Below, in pieces: positions 34,753 to 45,435 of a stretch of DNA of 64,000 nucleotides. Every line of letters starts with the position of its first letter. Positions within the stretch are counted from its first letter, which is position 1. The stretch covers positions 79,846,113 through 79,910,112 of the forward strand of contig NC_092225.1 in the NCBI RefSeq assembly GCF_036320965.1, in the 5' to 3' direction. This stretch comes from Panulirus ornatus (taxonomy: Eukaryota; Arthropoda; Malacostraca; Decapoda; Palinuridae). The translations under genes and the position numbers were made by a program. The notes beneath the pieces were generated by a model. It had not been told where the DNA came from. It ran no database searches and saw only the letters and a list, made by a program, of their open reading frames with translations.

Positions 34753-36957
34753 ATTTTCCTCTCTTCCTACACGTACACATGCCTTACATCCTCGATAAAA
34801 ACTTTTCACTGCTTCTAACAACTTGCCTCCCACACCATATATTCTTAATACCTTCCACAGAGCATCTCTATCAACTCTATCACATGCCTTCTCCAGATCC
34901 ATAAATGCTACATACAAATCCATTTGCTTTTCTAAGTATTTCTCACATACATTCTTCAAAGCAAACACCTGATCCACACATCCTCTACCACTTCTGAAAC
35001 CACACTGCTCTTCCCCAATCTGATGCTCTGTACATGCCTTCACCCTCTCAATCAATACCCTCCCATATAATTTACCAGGAATACTCAACAAACTTATACC
35101 TCTGAAATTTGAGCACTCACTCTTATCCCCTTTGCCTTTGTACAATAGCACTATGCACGCATTCCGCCAATCCTCAGGCACCTCACCATGAGTCATACAT
35201 ACATTAAGTAACCTTACCAACCAGTCAATAATACAGTCACCCCCTTTTTTAATAAATTCCACTGCAATACCATCCAAACCTGCTGCCTTGCCGGCTTTCA
35301 TCTTCCGCAAAGCTTTTACTACCTCTTCTCTGTTTACCAAATCATTTTCCCTAACCCTCTCACTTTGCACACCACCTCGACCAAAACACCCTATATCTGC
35401 CACTCTATCATCAAACACGTTCAACAAACCTTCAAAATACTCACTCCATCTCTTTCTCAAATCACCACTACTTGTTATCACCTCCCCATTTGTGCCCTTC
35501 ACTGAAGTTCCCATTTGCTCCCTTGTCTTACGCACTTTATTTACCTCCTTCCAGAACATCTTTTTATTCTCCCTAAAATTTAATGATACTCTCTCACCCC
35601 AACTCTCATTTGCCCTCCTTTTCACCTCTTGCACCTTTCTCTTGACCTCCTGTCTCTTTCTTTTATACATCTCCCACTCAATTGCATTTTTTCCCTGCAA
35701 AAATCGTCCAAATGCCTCTCTCTTCTCTTTCACTAATAATCTTACTTCTTCATCCCACCACTCACTACCCTTTCTAATCAACCCACCTCCCACTCTTCTC
35801 ATGCCACAAGCATCTTTTGCGCAATCCATCACTGATTCCCTATATACATCCCATTCCTCCCCCACTCCCCTTACTTCCATTGTTCTCACCTTTTTCCATT
35901 CTGTACTCAGTCTCTCCTGGTACTTCCTCACACAAGTCTCCTTCCCAAGCTCACTTACTCTCACCACCCTCTTCACCCCAACATTCACTCTTCTTTTCTG
36001 AAAACCCATACAAATCTTCACCTTAGCCTCCACAAGATAATGACATATAAGCTGGTGACTGAGTTTGGTAAAGTGTGTGAAAGAAGAAAGTTAAGAGTAA
36101 ATGTGAATAAGAGCAAGGTTATTAGGTACAGTAACCCTAGGGTTGAGGGTCAAGTCAATTGGGAGGTAAGTTTGAATGGAGAAAAACTGGAGGAAGTAAA
36201 GTGTTTTAGATATCTGGGAGTGGATCTGGCAGCGGATGGAACCATGGAAGCAGAAGTGGATCATAGGGTGGGGGAGGGGGCGAAAATTCTGGGAGCCTTG
36301 AAGAATGTGTGGAAGTCGAGAACATTATCTCGGAAAGCAAAAATGGGTATGTTTGAAGGAATAGTGGTTCCAACAATGTTGTATGGTTGCGAGGCATGGG
36401 CTATGGATAGAGTGGTGCGCAGGAGGATGGATGTGCTGGAAATGAGATGTTTGAGGACAATGTGTGGTGTGAGGTGGTTTGATCGAGTAAGTAACGTAAG
36501 GGTAAGAGAGACGTGTGGAAATAAAAAGAGCGTGGTTGAGAGAGCAGAAGAGGGTGTTTTGAAATGGTTTGGGCACATGGAGAGAATGAGTGAGGAAAGA
36601 TTGACCAAGAGGATATATGTGTCGGAGGTGGAGGGAACGAGAAGTGGGAGACCAAATTGGAGGTGGAAAGATGGAGTGAAAAAGAATTTGTGTGATCGGG
36701 GCCTGAACATGCAGGAGGGTGAAAGGAGGGCAAGGAATAGAGTGAATTGGAGCGATGTGGTATACCGGGGTTGACGTACTGTCAGTGGATTGAATCAGGG
36801 CATGTGAAGCGTCTGGGGTAAACCATGGAAAGCTGTGTGGGTATGTATATTTGCGTGTGTGGACATATGTATATACATGTGTATGGGGGTGGGTTGGGCC
36901 ATTTCTTTCGTCTGTTTCCTTGCACTACCTTGCAAACACGGGAGACAGCGACAAAGA
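34753..36957 (+). mobile_element. Twin-primed young LINE (inverted 5' part plus 3' part)
   Basis: The left piece (34753-36042) is in minus orientation and covers the endonuclease end (VEAKVKI) to mid-RT (CVRVGREE). The right piece (36049-36957) is in plus orientation and covers KLVTEFGKV to the 3' tail. About 225 bp between the two pieces (SDWFSVN through the FADD loop) is missing. This is the expected outcome of twin priming during target-primed reverse transcription. The right piece also has a 6-bp insertion near 36133 and loses two Arg codons before GRPNW. Confidence 0.85.
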
Positions 36958-36965
36958 AAAAAAAA

Positions 36966-38140
36966 AAGTGAAAAGTTTTTATCGAGGATGTAAGGCATGT
37001 GTACGTGTAGGAAGAAAGTGATTGGTTCTCAGTGAATGTAGGTTTGCGGCAGGGGTGTGTGATGTCTCCATGGTTGTTTAATTTGTTTATGGATGGGGTT
37101 GTTAGGGAGGTGAATGCAAGAGTTTTGGAAAGAGGGGCAAGTATGAAGTCTGTTGGGGATGAGAGAGCTTGGGAAGTGAGTCAGTTGTTGTTCGCTGATG
37201 ATACAGCGCTGGTGGCTGATTCATGTGAGAAACTGCAGAAGCTGGTGACTGAGTTTGGTAAAGTGTGTGAAAGAAGAAAGTTAAGAGTAAATGTGAATAA
37301 GAGCAAGGTTATTAGGTACAGTAGGGTTGAGGGTCAAGTCAACTGGGAGGTGAGTTTGAATGGAGAAAAACTGGAGGAAGTGAAGTGTTTTAGATATCTG
37401 GGAGTGGATCTGGCAGCGGATGGAACCATGGAAGCGGAAGTGGATCATAGGGTGGGGGAGGGGGCGAAAATTCTGGGAGCCTTGAAGAATGTGTGGAAGT
37501 CGAGAACATTATCTCGGAAAGCAAAAATGGGTATGTTTGAAGGAATAGTGGTTCCAACAATTTTGTATGGTTGCGACGCGTGGGCTATGGATAGAGTTGT
37601 GCGCAGGAGGGTGGATGTGCTGGAAATGAGATGTTTGAGGACAATGTGTGGTGTGAGGTGGTTTGATCGAGTAAGTAACGTAAGGGTAAGAGAGATGTGT
37701 GGAAATAAAAAGAGCGTGGTTGAGAGAGCAGAAGAGGGTGTTTTGAAATGGTTTGGGCACATGGAGAGAATGAGTGAGGAAAGATTGACCAAGAGGATAT
37801 ATGTGTCGGAGGTGGAGGGAACGAGGAGAAGGAGACCAAATTGGAGGTGGAAAGATGGAGTGAAAAAGATTTTGTGTGATCGGGGCCTGAACATGCAGGA
37901 GGGTGAAAGGAGGGCAAGGAATAGAGTGAATTGGAGCGATGTGGTATACCGGGGTTGACGTGCTGTCAGTGGATTGAATCAAGGCATGTGAAGCGTCTGG
38001 GGTAAAGCATGGAAAGCTGTGTAGGTATGTATATTTGCGTGTGTGGACGTATGTATATACATGTGTATGGGGGTGGGTTGGGCCATTTCTTTCGTCTGTT
38101 TCCTTGCGCTACCTCGCAAACGCGGGAGACAGCGACAGTA
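36966..38140 (+). mobile_element. Young 5'-truncated LINE
   Basis: Begins within KSFYRGCKACVRVG, has a small deletion (VGRKVIGSQ instead of VGREESDWFS), then an open frame 37032-37958 with GLRQGCVMSPWLF, LFADDTALVAD and a shortened RRRPNWRWKDG end. The 3' tail hairpin is at 38107-38134. An A-run and TA tract (38142-38222) follow. Confidence 0.93.
38107..38134 (+). other. LINE 3'-terminal hairpin (representative)
   Basis: Outer stem CGCT/AGCG (38107-38110 with 38131-38134) and inner stem CTCGC/GCGGG with one T-G wobble (38113-38117 with 38122-38126), 4-nt loop. The same fold is kept in the short elements, where one outer pair becomes a wobble. It is probably the recognition structure for the LINE RT, by analogy with stringent-type LINE 3' stem-loops. 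Confidence 0.65.
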
Positions 38141-38141
38141 T

Positions 38142-38146
38142 AAAAA

Positions 38147-38222
<76 letters not shown>
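38142..38222. repeat. A-run and TA microsatellite
   Basis: About 20 A followed by about 58 bp of TA. Confidence 0.95.
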
Positions 38223-38224
<2 letters not shown>

Positions 38225-38302
38225 TTTTTTTTGCCGCTGTCTCCCACTGTCTTCCTATATATATATAGGAACTAAGTGCATATGATCGAACACTTTCCTA
38301 GT

Positions 38303-38455
38303 ACATACAAACCTCCAACAGCCAGGTTCGTACCTGGGACCCCTGTGCAACAAGCGGGAGCGCTACCGCTAGGCTATGATCATAACGTAGCAGTAGTGCT
38401 CCCGCCTGTTGCACAGGGGTCTCAAGTTTAATCCTGGCTGTCGGAGGTTTGCATG

Positions 38456-38458
<3 letters not shown>
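38303..38458. mobile_element. Inverted pair of tRNA-derived SINEs
   Basis: The left arm (38308-38384, minus strand) and right arm (38375-38453, plus strand) share an ~75-bp unit. It has a pol III A box like TAGCCTAGCGGTAG, the run 'gctcccgc.tgttgcacaggg', a degenerate B box (GGTACGAACC left, AGTTTAATCC right) and an end 'ctgtcggaggtttg'. The arms meet at the palindrome TATGATCATA. The units look tRNA-derived but lack a full cloverleaf. Confidence 0.75.

Positions 38459-38538
<80 letters not shown>
38459..38538. repeat. GA microsatellite
   Basis: Pure GA for about 80 bp, 44 bp from the donor of copine exon 2 on the intron side. Confidence 0.97.
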
Positions 38539-38540
<2 letters not shown>

Positions 38541-38581
38541 ATAGCTTTCAGTGAGGAAATCAATAAATCATGAAGAATTAC

Positions 38582-38756
38582 CTGCCGTTCTTCAAATCTA
38601 TATTCCACCTCAAGCTTTCGTATCCACTGAGGGTTAAGTGAATCCTTGATCATCTCTGTGCGGCCAATCTCAAAAAATCTATCCTGTCCAGTTTCCTTCA
38701 TGTAGACAATGCACAAAGGGTCACTCTTGCTCAATGCATCACGATCTCTCAAGTCT
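38582..38756 (-). CDS. Copine exon 2 (C2A domain)
   Basis: 175-nt exon with acceptor tctttcag before 38756 and donor CAG/GTAATT at 38582. It enters in phase 2 and leaves in phase 0. With exon 1 it encodes KDLRDRDALSKSDPLC (C2A calcium loop 1), then the GRTEMIKDSLNPQW segment and VEYRFEERQ, about residues 31-89. These match the first C2 domain of animal copines, including the SKSDPLC signature. Function: calcium-dependent membrane binding. Reading into the downstream GA repeat as coding is an artefact. Confidence 0.93.
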
Positions 38757-39048
38757 CTGAAAGAATAAATATTTCTATCACTGAAAATTCAGTTTCTGTT
38801 TACTTATAATTGTTCATTTACCTTCATATGTATTAGAAAAATTCAAATGTGATTTCATCATCTTTCCTAATTTCATATACTATTTGTACAATTTTTTTTT
38901 AGATAATAATCTTTTAGGTATTATCAAATAATGTCCTTCGAAAATCTGACTGCGTTGGATTACGACGTACCCTGAAATCAGAAAAATCTAACCAGAAACC
39001 TTATGTATATCTATGACCAAGCATTTACAAAAACACAATCTAACTTAC
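38757..39048 (-). other. Copine intron 1
   Basis: Short AT-rich intron (292 bp) with consensus ends; nothing else seen. Confidence 0.85.
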
Positions 39049-39144
39049 TTGGCTGAAAGACTTAGTTCCACTTTTGACATGGGTACCATCTGAGGAGGAC
39101 CAGGTGGCGCTCCCATCGGTGATGAACCTCCAGCCTGCATCCTC
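39049..39144 (-). CDS. Copine exon 1 (N-terminus, start codon)
   Basis: Start ATG at 39140-39138, encoding MQAGGSSPMGAPPGPPQM, then VPMSKVELSLSAK up to the phase-2 donor AA/GTAAGT at 39049. The VPMSKVELSLSA segment aligns with the N-terminal strand of copine C2A. The Gly/Pro-rich 20 residues before it are a lineage-specific extension. An acceptor (gttattcag) just upstream of GAGG-ATG at 39145 implies at least one further, non-coding 5' exon to the right. An internal ATG at residues 9, 18 or 21 is an alternative start. Confidence 0.85.
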
Positions 39145-40003
39145 CTGAATAACAAAATCCATCGCATATCAAGTTCATTCAGATAACAGAGCATTATCTT
39201 TTCAATATAATAATTGTACGACAGACTTTTAGTAAATTTTTCCTCTTAAAAGTCTCCCTCTCCCACTCATATAAAATTATTCACTTATAAGATTCTTAAA
39301 AGAATTTCCAAAACAAATTCAGTCTTACCTGTGTGAATAACTTTTAAAATTCCTTCCTCTATTGTCATTCCATGTCTCTTACATACTAAACCACTTTATT
39401 CATCTCGCTATTCCTCTATGGATAGCATCATTCTTTCCATAAACCCTTGCTATACATATATGATTGTCAAACAATACAGTGTTCTAAGCTTACAGAATTA
39501 AATTCTAAGTTGTGTGGATTGCAGAAAGTTGCTCACAATTTCGAAAAAAAAGTCAAAATTTTCTGTTTCCCAGTACAAAATGAAGAAAAGCATTAACAGA
39601 CTCCCACTGCCCATGGTTATGCCAAATGGAAAGTCAGCTTCTGCAAGATTGTATTTTTTAAATAAAATCCTATCAAAAAACTTCTCCCTCGAAAGAGTCC
39701 ATCCATTCTCTACTACTGATTGTAGCAGAGCCATGAAGCTGCACGAAGCCCTGATGAAGAGGTCCTTGGTGTTAATTAATAATCTTGCCACAATGGAGTA
39801 CTGGTTTGGTTATTCAAATCAGCAGTACAGTATTTACCTATGAGACTAAATTCAATACAAATAACTCCAAAATGGCATTAGAAATATTGCTTAAACTTGG
39901 TAGAAATGTTAGGTATGAGTGTACAACACAATTCAAACACCTTTGGAATACATTATTCCCAGAAAATAATACTCGTTTAGTCTATATGTAATGGACTACG
40001 TCA
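39145..40003. other. Copine 5' intron, no recognised feature
   Basis: AT-rich. A 97-codon minus-strand and a 109-codon plus-strand frame overlap at 39498-39843. Neither shows a recognisable domain. Confidence 0.5.
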
Positions 40004-40041
40004 AGCACAGGTCACCATGTCTAGCCATGGTGGCCTGTGCT
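40004..40041. repeat. Inverted repeat, 16-bp arms
   Basis: AGCACAGGTCACCATG (40004-40019) faces CATGGTGGCCTGTGCT (40026-40041), with one G-T mismatch and a 6-nt loop. It borders the G-rich repeat that follows. Confidence 0.85.
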
Positions 40042-40059
40042 GAACACAGCATTCAGACA

Positions 40060-40538
40060 GGCCACCAATGAGAAGGGGTCTGTGAGGGGAAGGGCCCTGC
40101 AAGAAATGGGGGTCTGGGGAGGAGAGGGATGTGCAGGGTGTGAGGGATCTCGGGTCATGGGAAGGCAATGCAAAGGGGTGTGAGTCACGGGAAGAGGAGG
40201 ACTGCTAGGGGGATGGGTATCAGAGAGCAGTGGGCTGTGCAGTAGGTAGTGGGTCAGAGAGATGGTGTGGGTATGGGAGGGTTATAAAGGGAAGGAGGGG
40301 GGCTCAGAGAAGGGAATAGCAGTTCTACAGGGGATAGGAACTTGGTGCAAGGGAGTATCTTGCAGAGGGGTCAGATCTGGGGGAGGCAAAGGCAAGGCAT
40401 GGGGTTGGGGGAAGGGAGGACTGGGCAGGGGGTGGGGAGTCAGAGAAATGGTGATTGGGGCAGGGATGAGCAATGCTTGGGGTGGGGATTGGGAAAGGGG
40501 AGGGCCATGCAGGGGATGAGGGTCTGAGGAGGGATATG

Positions 40539-40607
<69 letters not shown>

Positions 40608-40620
40608 GGAGGTGAAGACC
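40060..40620. repeat. G-rich degenerate minisatellite with TG microsatellite
   Basis: About 550 bp of strongly purine-rich plus strand, made of irregular ~40-60 bp units with recurring 'gggtctg', 'gaggggaagg' and 'gggatg.g' words. A pure TG tract (40541-40603) lies inside it. Many GGG and GGGG runs could form G-quadruplexes. Frames through it are low-complexity. Confidence 0.8.
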
Positions 40621-40812
40621 ATGCAGAAAGTGGGTAGTGTTCCTGTAGACTATGCTTAGCCACTAAAGTGCAAAAAGCAATCAAAGCTTTGGTGAAAACT
40701 GTCATTAGGTACAAGGCTGACTGAAGCAGCTAGCATTAATAATAACGATAATGATGATGATGATTAAAATATTCTTGATGTCATGTGCATTGTAGGGCCT
40801 TTCATCATCTGT

Positions 40813-40867
40813 TCCTGCCACTACCTTGCTAATGTGGGAAGCAGCAATGATAATAATAATAATAATA
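40813..40867 (+). mobile_element. Old LINE/short-element tail with AAT repeat
   Basis: A 'ccactaccttgctaatgtgg' tail (diverged hairpin) followed by (AAT)n. The next young LINE joins directly. Confidence 0.6.
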
Positions 40868-42270
40868 ATGCATCAGATTGGGGAAGAGCAGTGTGGTTTC
40901 AGAAGTGGTAGAGGATGTGTGGATCAGGTGTTTGCTTTGAAGAATGTATGTGAGAAATACTTAGAAAAGCAAATGGATTTGTATGTAGCATTTATGGATC
41001 TGGAGAAGGCATATGACAGAGTTGATAGAGATGCTCTGTGGAAGGTATTAAGAATATATGGTGTGGGAGGAAAGTTGTTAGAAGCAGTGAAAAGTTTTTA
41101 TCGAGGATGTAAGGCATGTGTACGTGTAGGAAGAGAGGAAAGTGATTGGTTCTCAGTGAATGTAGGTTTGCGGCAGGGGTGTGTGATGTCTCCATGGTTG
41201 TTTAATTTGTTTATGGATGGGGTTGTTAGGGAGGTAAATGCAAGAGTTTTGGAAAGAGGGGCAAGTATGAAGTCTGTTGGGGATGAGAGAGCTTGGGAAG
41301 TGAGTCAGTTGTTGTTCTCTGATGATACAGCGCTGGTGGCTGATTCATGTGAGAAACTGCAGAAGCTGGTTACTGAGTTTGGTAAAGTGTGTGGAAGAAG
41401 AAAGTTAAGAGTAAATGTGAATAAGAGCAAGGTTATTAGGTACAGTAGGGTTGAGGGTCAAGTCAATTGGGAGGTGAGTTTGAATGGAGAAAAACTGGAG
41501 GAAGTGAAGTGTTTTAGATATCTGGGAGTGGATCTGGCAGCGGATGGAACCATGGAAGCGGAAGTGGATCATAGGGTGGGGGAGGGGGCGAAAATTCTGG
41601 GGGCCTTGAAGAATGTGTGGAAGTCGAGATCATTATCTCGGAAAGCAAAAATGGGTATGTTTGAAGGAATAGTGGTTCCAACAATGTTGTATGGTTGCGA
41701 GGCGTGGGCTATGGATAGAGTTGTGCGCAGGAGGATGGATGTGCTGGAAATGAGATGTTTGAGGACAATGTGTGGTGTGAGGTGGTTTGATCGAGTGAGT
41801 AACGTAAGGGTAAGAGAGATGTGTGGAAATAAAAAGGGCGTGGTTGAGAGAGCAGAAGAGGGTGTTTTGAAGTGGTTTGGGCACATGGAGAGAATGAGTG
41901 AGGAAAGATTGACCAAGAGGATATATGTGTCGGAGGTGGAGGGAACGAGGAGAAGAGGGAGACCAAATTGGAGGTGGAAAGATGGAGTGAAAAAGATTTT
42001 GTGTGATCGGGGCCTGAACATGCAGGAGGGTGAAAGGAGGGCAAGGAATAGAGTGAATTGGAGCGATGTGGTATACAGGGGTTGACGTGCTGTCAGTGGA
42101 TTGAATCAAGGCATGTGAAGCGGCTGGGGTAAACCATGGAAAGCTGTGTAGGTATGTATATTTGCGTGTGTGGACGTGTGTATGTACATGTGTATGGGGG
42201 GGGTTGGGCCATTTCTTTCGTCTGTTTCCTTGCGCTACCTCGCAAACGCGGGAGACAGCGACGAGGTATA
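40868..42270 (+). mobile_element. Young 5'-truncated LINE with altered catalytic loop
   Basis: RT frame from HQIGEEQCGF to VVYRG-stop (42083-42085). FMDLEKAYD and GLRQGCVMSPWLF are intact, but the catalytic loop reads FSDD instead of FADD. Short-type 3'UTR and hairpin tail, ending with an A-run and (AAT)n at 42271-42302. Confidence 0.93.
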
Positions 42271-42353
42271 AAAAAAAAAAAAAATAATAATAATAATAAT
42301 ATTGATAATAACATAATAATGGTGATAATGCAGAATTAATGATAATAATAATA

Positions 42354-42525
42354 ACAATTTATCTATTTATTATACTTAGTTGCTGTCTCCTGTGTTAGCG
42401 AGGTAGCGCAAGGAAACAGATGCAAGAATGGCCCAACCTACCCACATACACATGTATATACATAAACACCCACAGACGCACATATACATACCTATACATT
42501 TCAACATATACATATATATACATTT
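42354..42525 (-). mobile_element. Solo LINE 3' end
   Basis: Hairpin tail ('gttagcgaggtagcgcaagg') and the first part of a long-type 3'UTR only, joined to the next LINE 3' end in the same orientation. Confidence 0.8.
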
Positions 42526-43770
42526 TACTTATCTATTTTACTTTGTTGCTGTCTACCGCGTTAGCGAGGTAGCGCAAGGAAACAGACGAAAAAATGGCCT
42601 AACCCACCCACATACACATGTATATACATACATGTCCACACATGCAAATATACATACCAATACATCTCAACGCACACATATATATACATACATAGACATA
42701 TACACATGTACATAAATCATACTGTCTGCCTTTATTCATTCCCATTGCCACCCTGCCACACATGAAATAACAACCCCCTCCCCCCTCATGTGCGCGGGGT
42801 AGCACTAGGAAAAGACAACAAAGGCCCCGTTCGTTCACACTCAGTCTCTAGCTGTCATGTATAATGCACCGAAACCACAGCTCCCTTTCCACATCCAGGC
42901 CCCACAGAACTTTCCATGGTTTAACCCAGATGCTTCACATGCCCTGGTTCAATCCATTGACAGCACGTCGACCCCGGTATACCACATCGTTCCAATTCAC
43001 TCTATTCCTTACATGCCTTTCACCATCCTGCGTGTTCAGGCCCCGATCACTCAAAATCTTTTTCACTCCATCTTTCCACCTCCAATTTGGTCTCCCACTT
43101 CTCCTCATTCCCTCCACCTCTGACACATATCCTCTTGGTCAATCTTTCCTCACTCATTCTCTCTATGTGACCAAACCATTTCAAAACACCCTCTTCTGCT
43201 CTCTCAACCACACTTTTTATTACCACACATATCTCTTTCCCTATTATTCCTTGCTCAATCAAGCCACCTCACACCACATATTGTCCTCAAACATGTCATT
43301 TCCAGCACATCCACCCTCCTCCGCACAGTTCTATCTATAGCCCACACCTCGCAACCATATAACATTGTTGGGACCCCTATTCCTTCAAACATACCCATTT
43401 TTGCTTTCCGAGATAATGTTCTCGACTTCTACACATTCTTCAATGCTCCCAGAACTTTTGCCCCCTCCCACACCCTATGATTCACTTCTGCTTCCATGGT
43501 TCCATCTGCTGCCAAGTCCACTCCCAGATATCTAAAACACTTCACTTCCTCCAGTTTTTCTCCATTCAAACTTACCTCCCAATTGACTGTACCTAGCAAC
43601 CTTGCTCTTATTCACATTTACTCTCAGCCTTTTTCTTTCACACACTTTACCAAACTCAGTCACCAGCTTCTGCAGTTTCTCACCCAAATCAGCCATCAGT
43701 GCTGTATCATCAGCGAACAATAACTGACTCACTTCCCAAGCTCTCTCATCCACAACAGACTGCATACTTG
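42526..43770 (-). mobile_element. Old LINE, long-type 3'UTR and RT C-terminus
   Basis: Long-type 3'UTR to about 42960, then C-terminal RT (RRSGRPNWRWKDG; LKWFGHIERM). It continues through the EAEV.HRVGEGAK region to LLFADDTALMAD (43532-43834), in broken frames. It ends at about 43770 against another 3'UTR. Confidence 0.87.
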
Positions 43771-44393
43771 CAGACATATAAGTACATGAACATACATATT
43801 CATACTTGCTGCCTTCATCCATTCCCATCGCCATCCCGCCACATATAAAACAGCACCCCCCATCCCCAGCACACGCGAGGTAACGCTAGGAAAAGACAAC
43901 AAAGGCCACATTTGTTTACATTCAGTCTCTAGCTGTCATGTATTATGCAGCGAAACCACAGCTCCCTTTCCACATACAGGCCCTACAAAACTTTCCATGG
44001 TTTACCTTACCCCAGACACTTCACGCGCCCTGGTTCAATCCAATGACAGCACATCAACCCCGTTATACCACATCGTTTCAATTCACTCTATTCCTAGCAC
44101 GCCTTTCACCCTCCCATATGTTCAGGTCAAGATTGCTCAAAATCTTCTTCACTCCATCCTTCCACCTCCAATTTGGTCTCCCACTTCTCGTTCCCTCCAT
44201 CTCTGACACATACATCCTCTTTGTCAATCTTTCCTCACTCATTCTCTCCATGTGACCAAACCATTTCAATACACCCTCTTCTGCTCTCTTAACCACACTC
44301 TTTTTATTACCATACCTCTCTCCTACCCTTTCATTATTTACTCAATCAAACCACCTCACACCATATATTGTCCTTAAACATTTCATTTCGAAT
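43771..44393 (-). mobile_element. Old LINE 3' fragment
   Basis: Long-type 3'UTR without its tail (starts in 'tacatattcatacttgctgc'), then C-terminal RT with RSGRPNWRWKDG and LKWFGHMERM, cut at about 44393. Confidence 0.85.
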
Positions 44394-45345
44394 AATAACA
44401 ATAATTATATTTTTTCTATTGTTATACTTGATTGCCATTTCCCGCATCAGCAAGGTAACACCAGAAAACAGATGAAGAATGGTCCATCCACTCGTATAAA
44501 CATATGTATACACAAATGCCCATACAAGTACATAAACATATCAACATATATACATATGTTGATACACATATACAGACATATACATATATACACATGTACA
44601 TATTCATACTCGTTTGCCTCCATCCATTTTTGGCGCTACCCAGCCACACAGGAAACAGCATCACTACGGTTGCTTCAGCAAGGTAGTGCCAGGAAACAGA
44701 CAAAAAAAAGGTCATTCCTTCATACTCAGTCTCTAGCTGTCATGTAATGCATCAAAACCACAGCTCTCTATCCACATCCAGACCCCACAGACCTTTCCAT
44801 GGTTTACCCCACACGATTCACATGCCCTGGTTCAGTCCAGTGACAGTACGTCGACCCCAGTACACCACATTATTCCAATTCACTCTTTTCCTTACACAAC
44901 ACTCACCCTCCTGTATGTCCACGCCTTGATCGCTCAAAATCTTTTTCACTCCATCCTTCCACATCCAATTTGGTCTCCCGCTTCTCCTTGTTCCCTCCAC
45001 CTCTGACACATATATCTTCTTTGCCAATCTTTCCTCACTCATTCTCTCCATGTGTCCAAACCATTTCAACACACCCTCTTCTGTTCTTTCAACCACACAC
45101 TTTTTATTACCACACATCCCTCTTATCCTTTCATTACTCACATGATCAAACCACCTCACACTACATAGTGTCCTTAAACATTTAATTTCCAACACATCCA
45201 CCCTCCTTCGTACAACCTTACTTATCTATAGCCCATGCCTCGCAACCATATAATATTGTTGGAACTACCATTTCTTCAAACAGCCATGCTCTCTGAGATA
45301 GCGTTCTCTCCTTCCACACTTTTATCAACGTTATTACATATCACT
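44394..45345 (-). mobile_element. Old LINE 3' fragment with AAT-type tail
   Basis: Tail (AAT/ATT-rich, 44394-44430), diverged hairpin ('cccgcatcagcaaggtaaca'), long-type 3'UTR, then C-terminal RT to about 45345 (RRSGRPNWMWKDG; LEIKCLRTLCSV). Confidence 0.85.
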
Positions 45346-45377
45346 AATATTATTGTTATCATAGTTATTACTATTTC

Positions 45378-45378
<1 letters not shown>

Positions 45379-45433
<55 letters not shown>
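45379..45433. repeat. AAT microsatellite
   Basis: About 18 AAT units between two LINE fragments of opposite orientation. Confidence 0.96.

Positions 45434-45435
<2 letters not shown>

Larger units (their letters stand above)
14652..38581 (-). other. Copine intron 2, about 24 kb, TE-filled
   Basis: Interval between the exon 2 donor (CAG/GTAATT at 38582) and the exon 3 acceptor. It contains a Jockey remnant, several old and young LINE copies, short elements and TA tracts. It also contains a suspect duplicated block (26.3-32.5 kb), so its true length may be about 6 kb less. Confidence 0.75.

Noticed and set aside
34099..36033. A 644-codon minus frame joining RT sequence to a Pro/His-rich C-terminus
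   Set aside because: It runs across the twin-priming inversion into the antisense of another LINE; a chance fusion, not a gene.
38303..38458. Possible functional tRNA genes
   Set aside because: A and B box words are present, but no complete acceptor stem or cloverleaf. The inverted dimer arrangement points to SINEs.
38369..38752. 127-codon minus frame containing copine exon 2 and continuing through a Ser-Leu repeat
   Set aside because: The exon ends at a consensus donor (38582); the rest is the GA microsatellite read in frame.
39498..39843. Overlapping 97- and 109-codon frames on opposite strands near copine exon 1
   Set aside because: Both open over the same bases, no known domain, no clear splice sites; likely chance or an unclassified repeat.
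40262..40714. Gly-rich or Pro-rich frames in the G-rich repeat
   Set aside because: Low-complexity translation of a minisatellite and TG tract; no coding signature.
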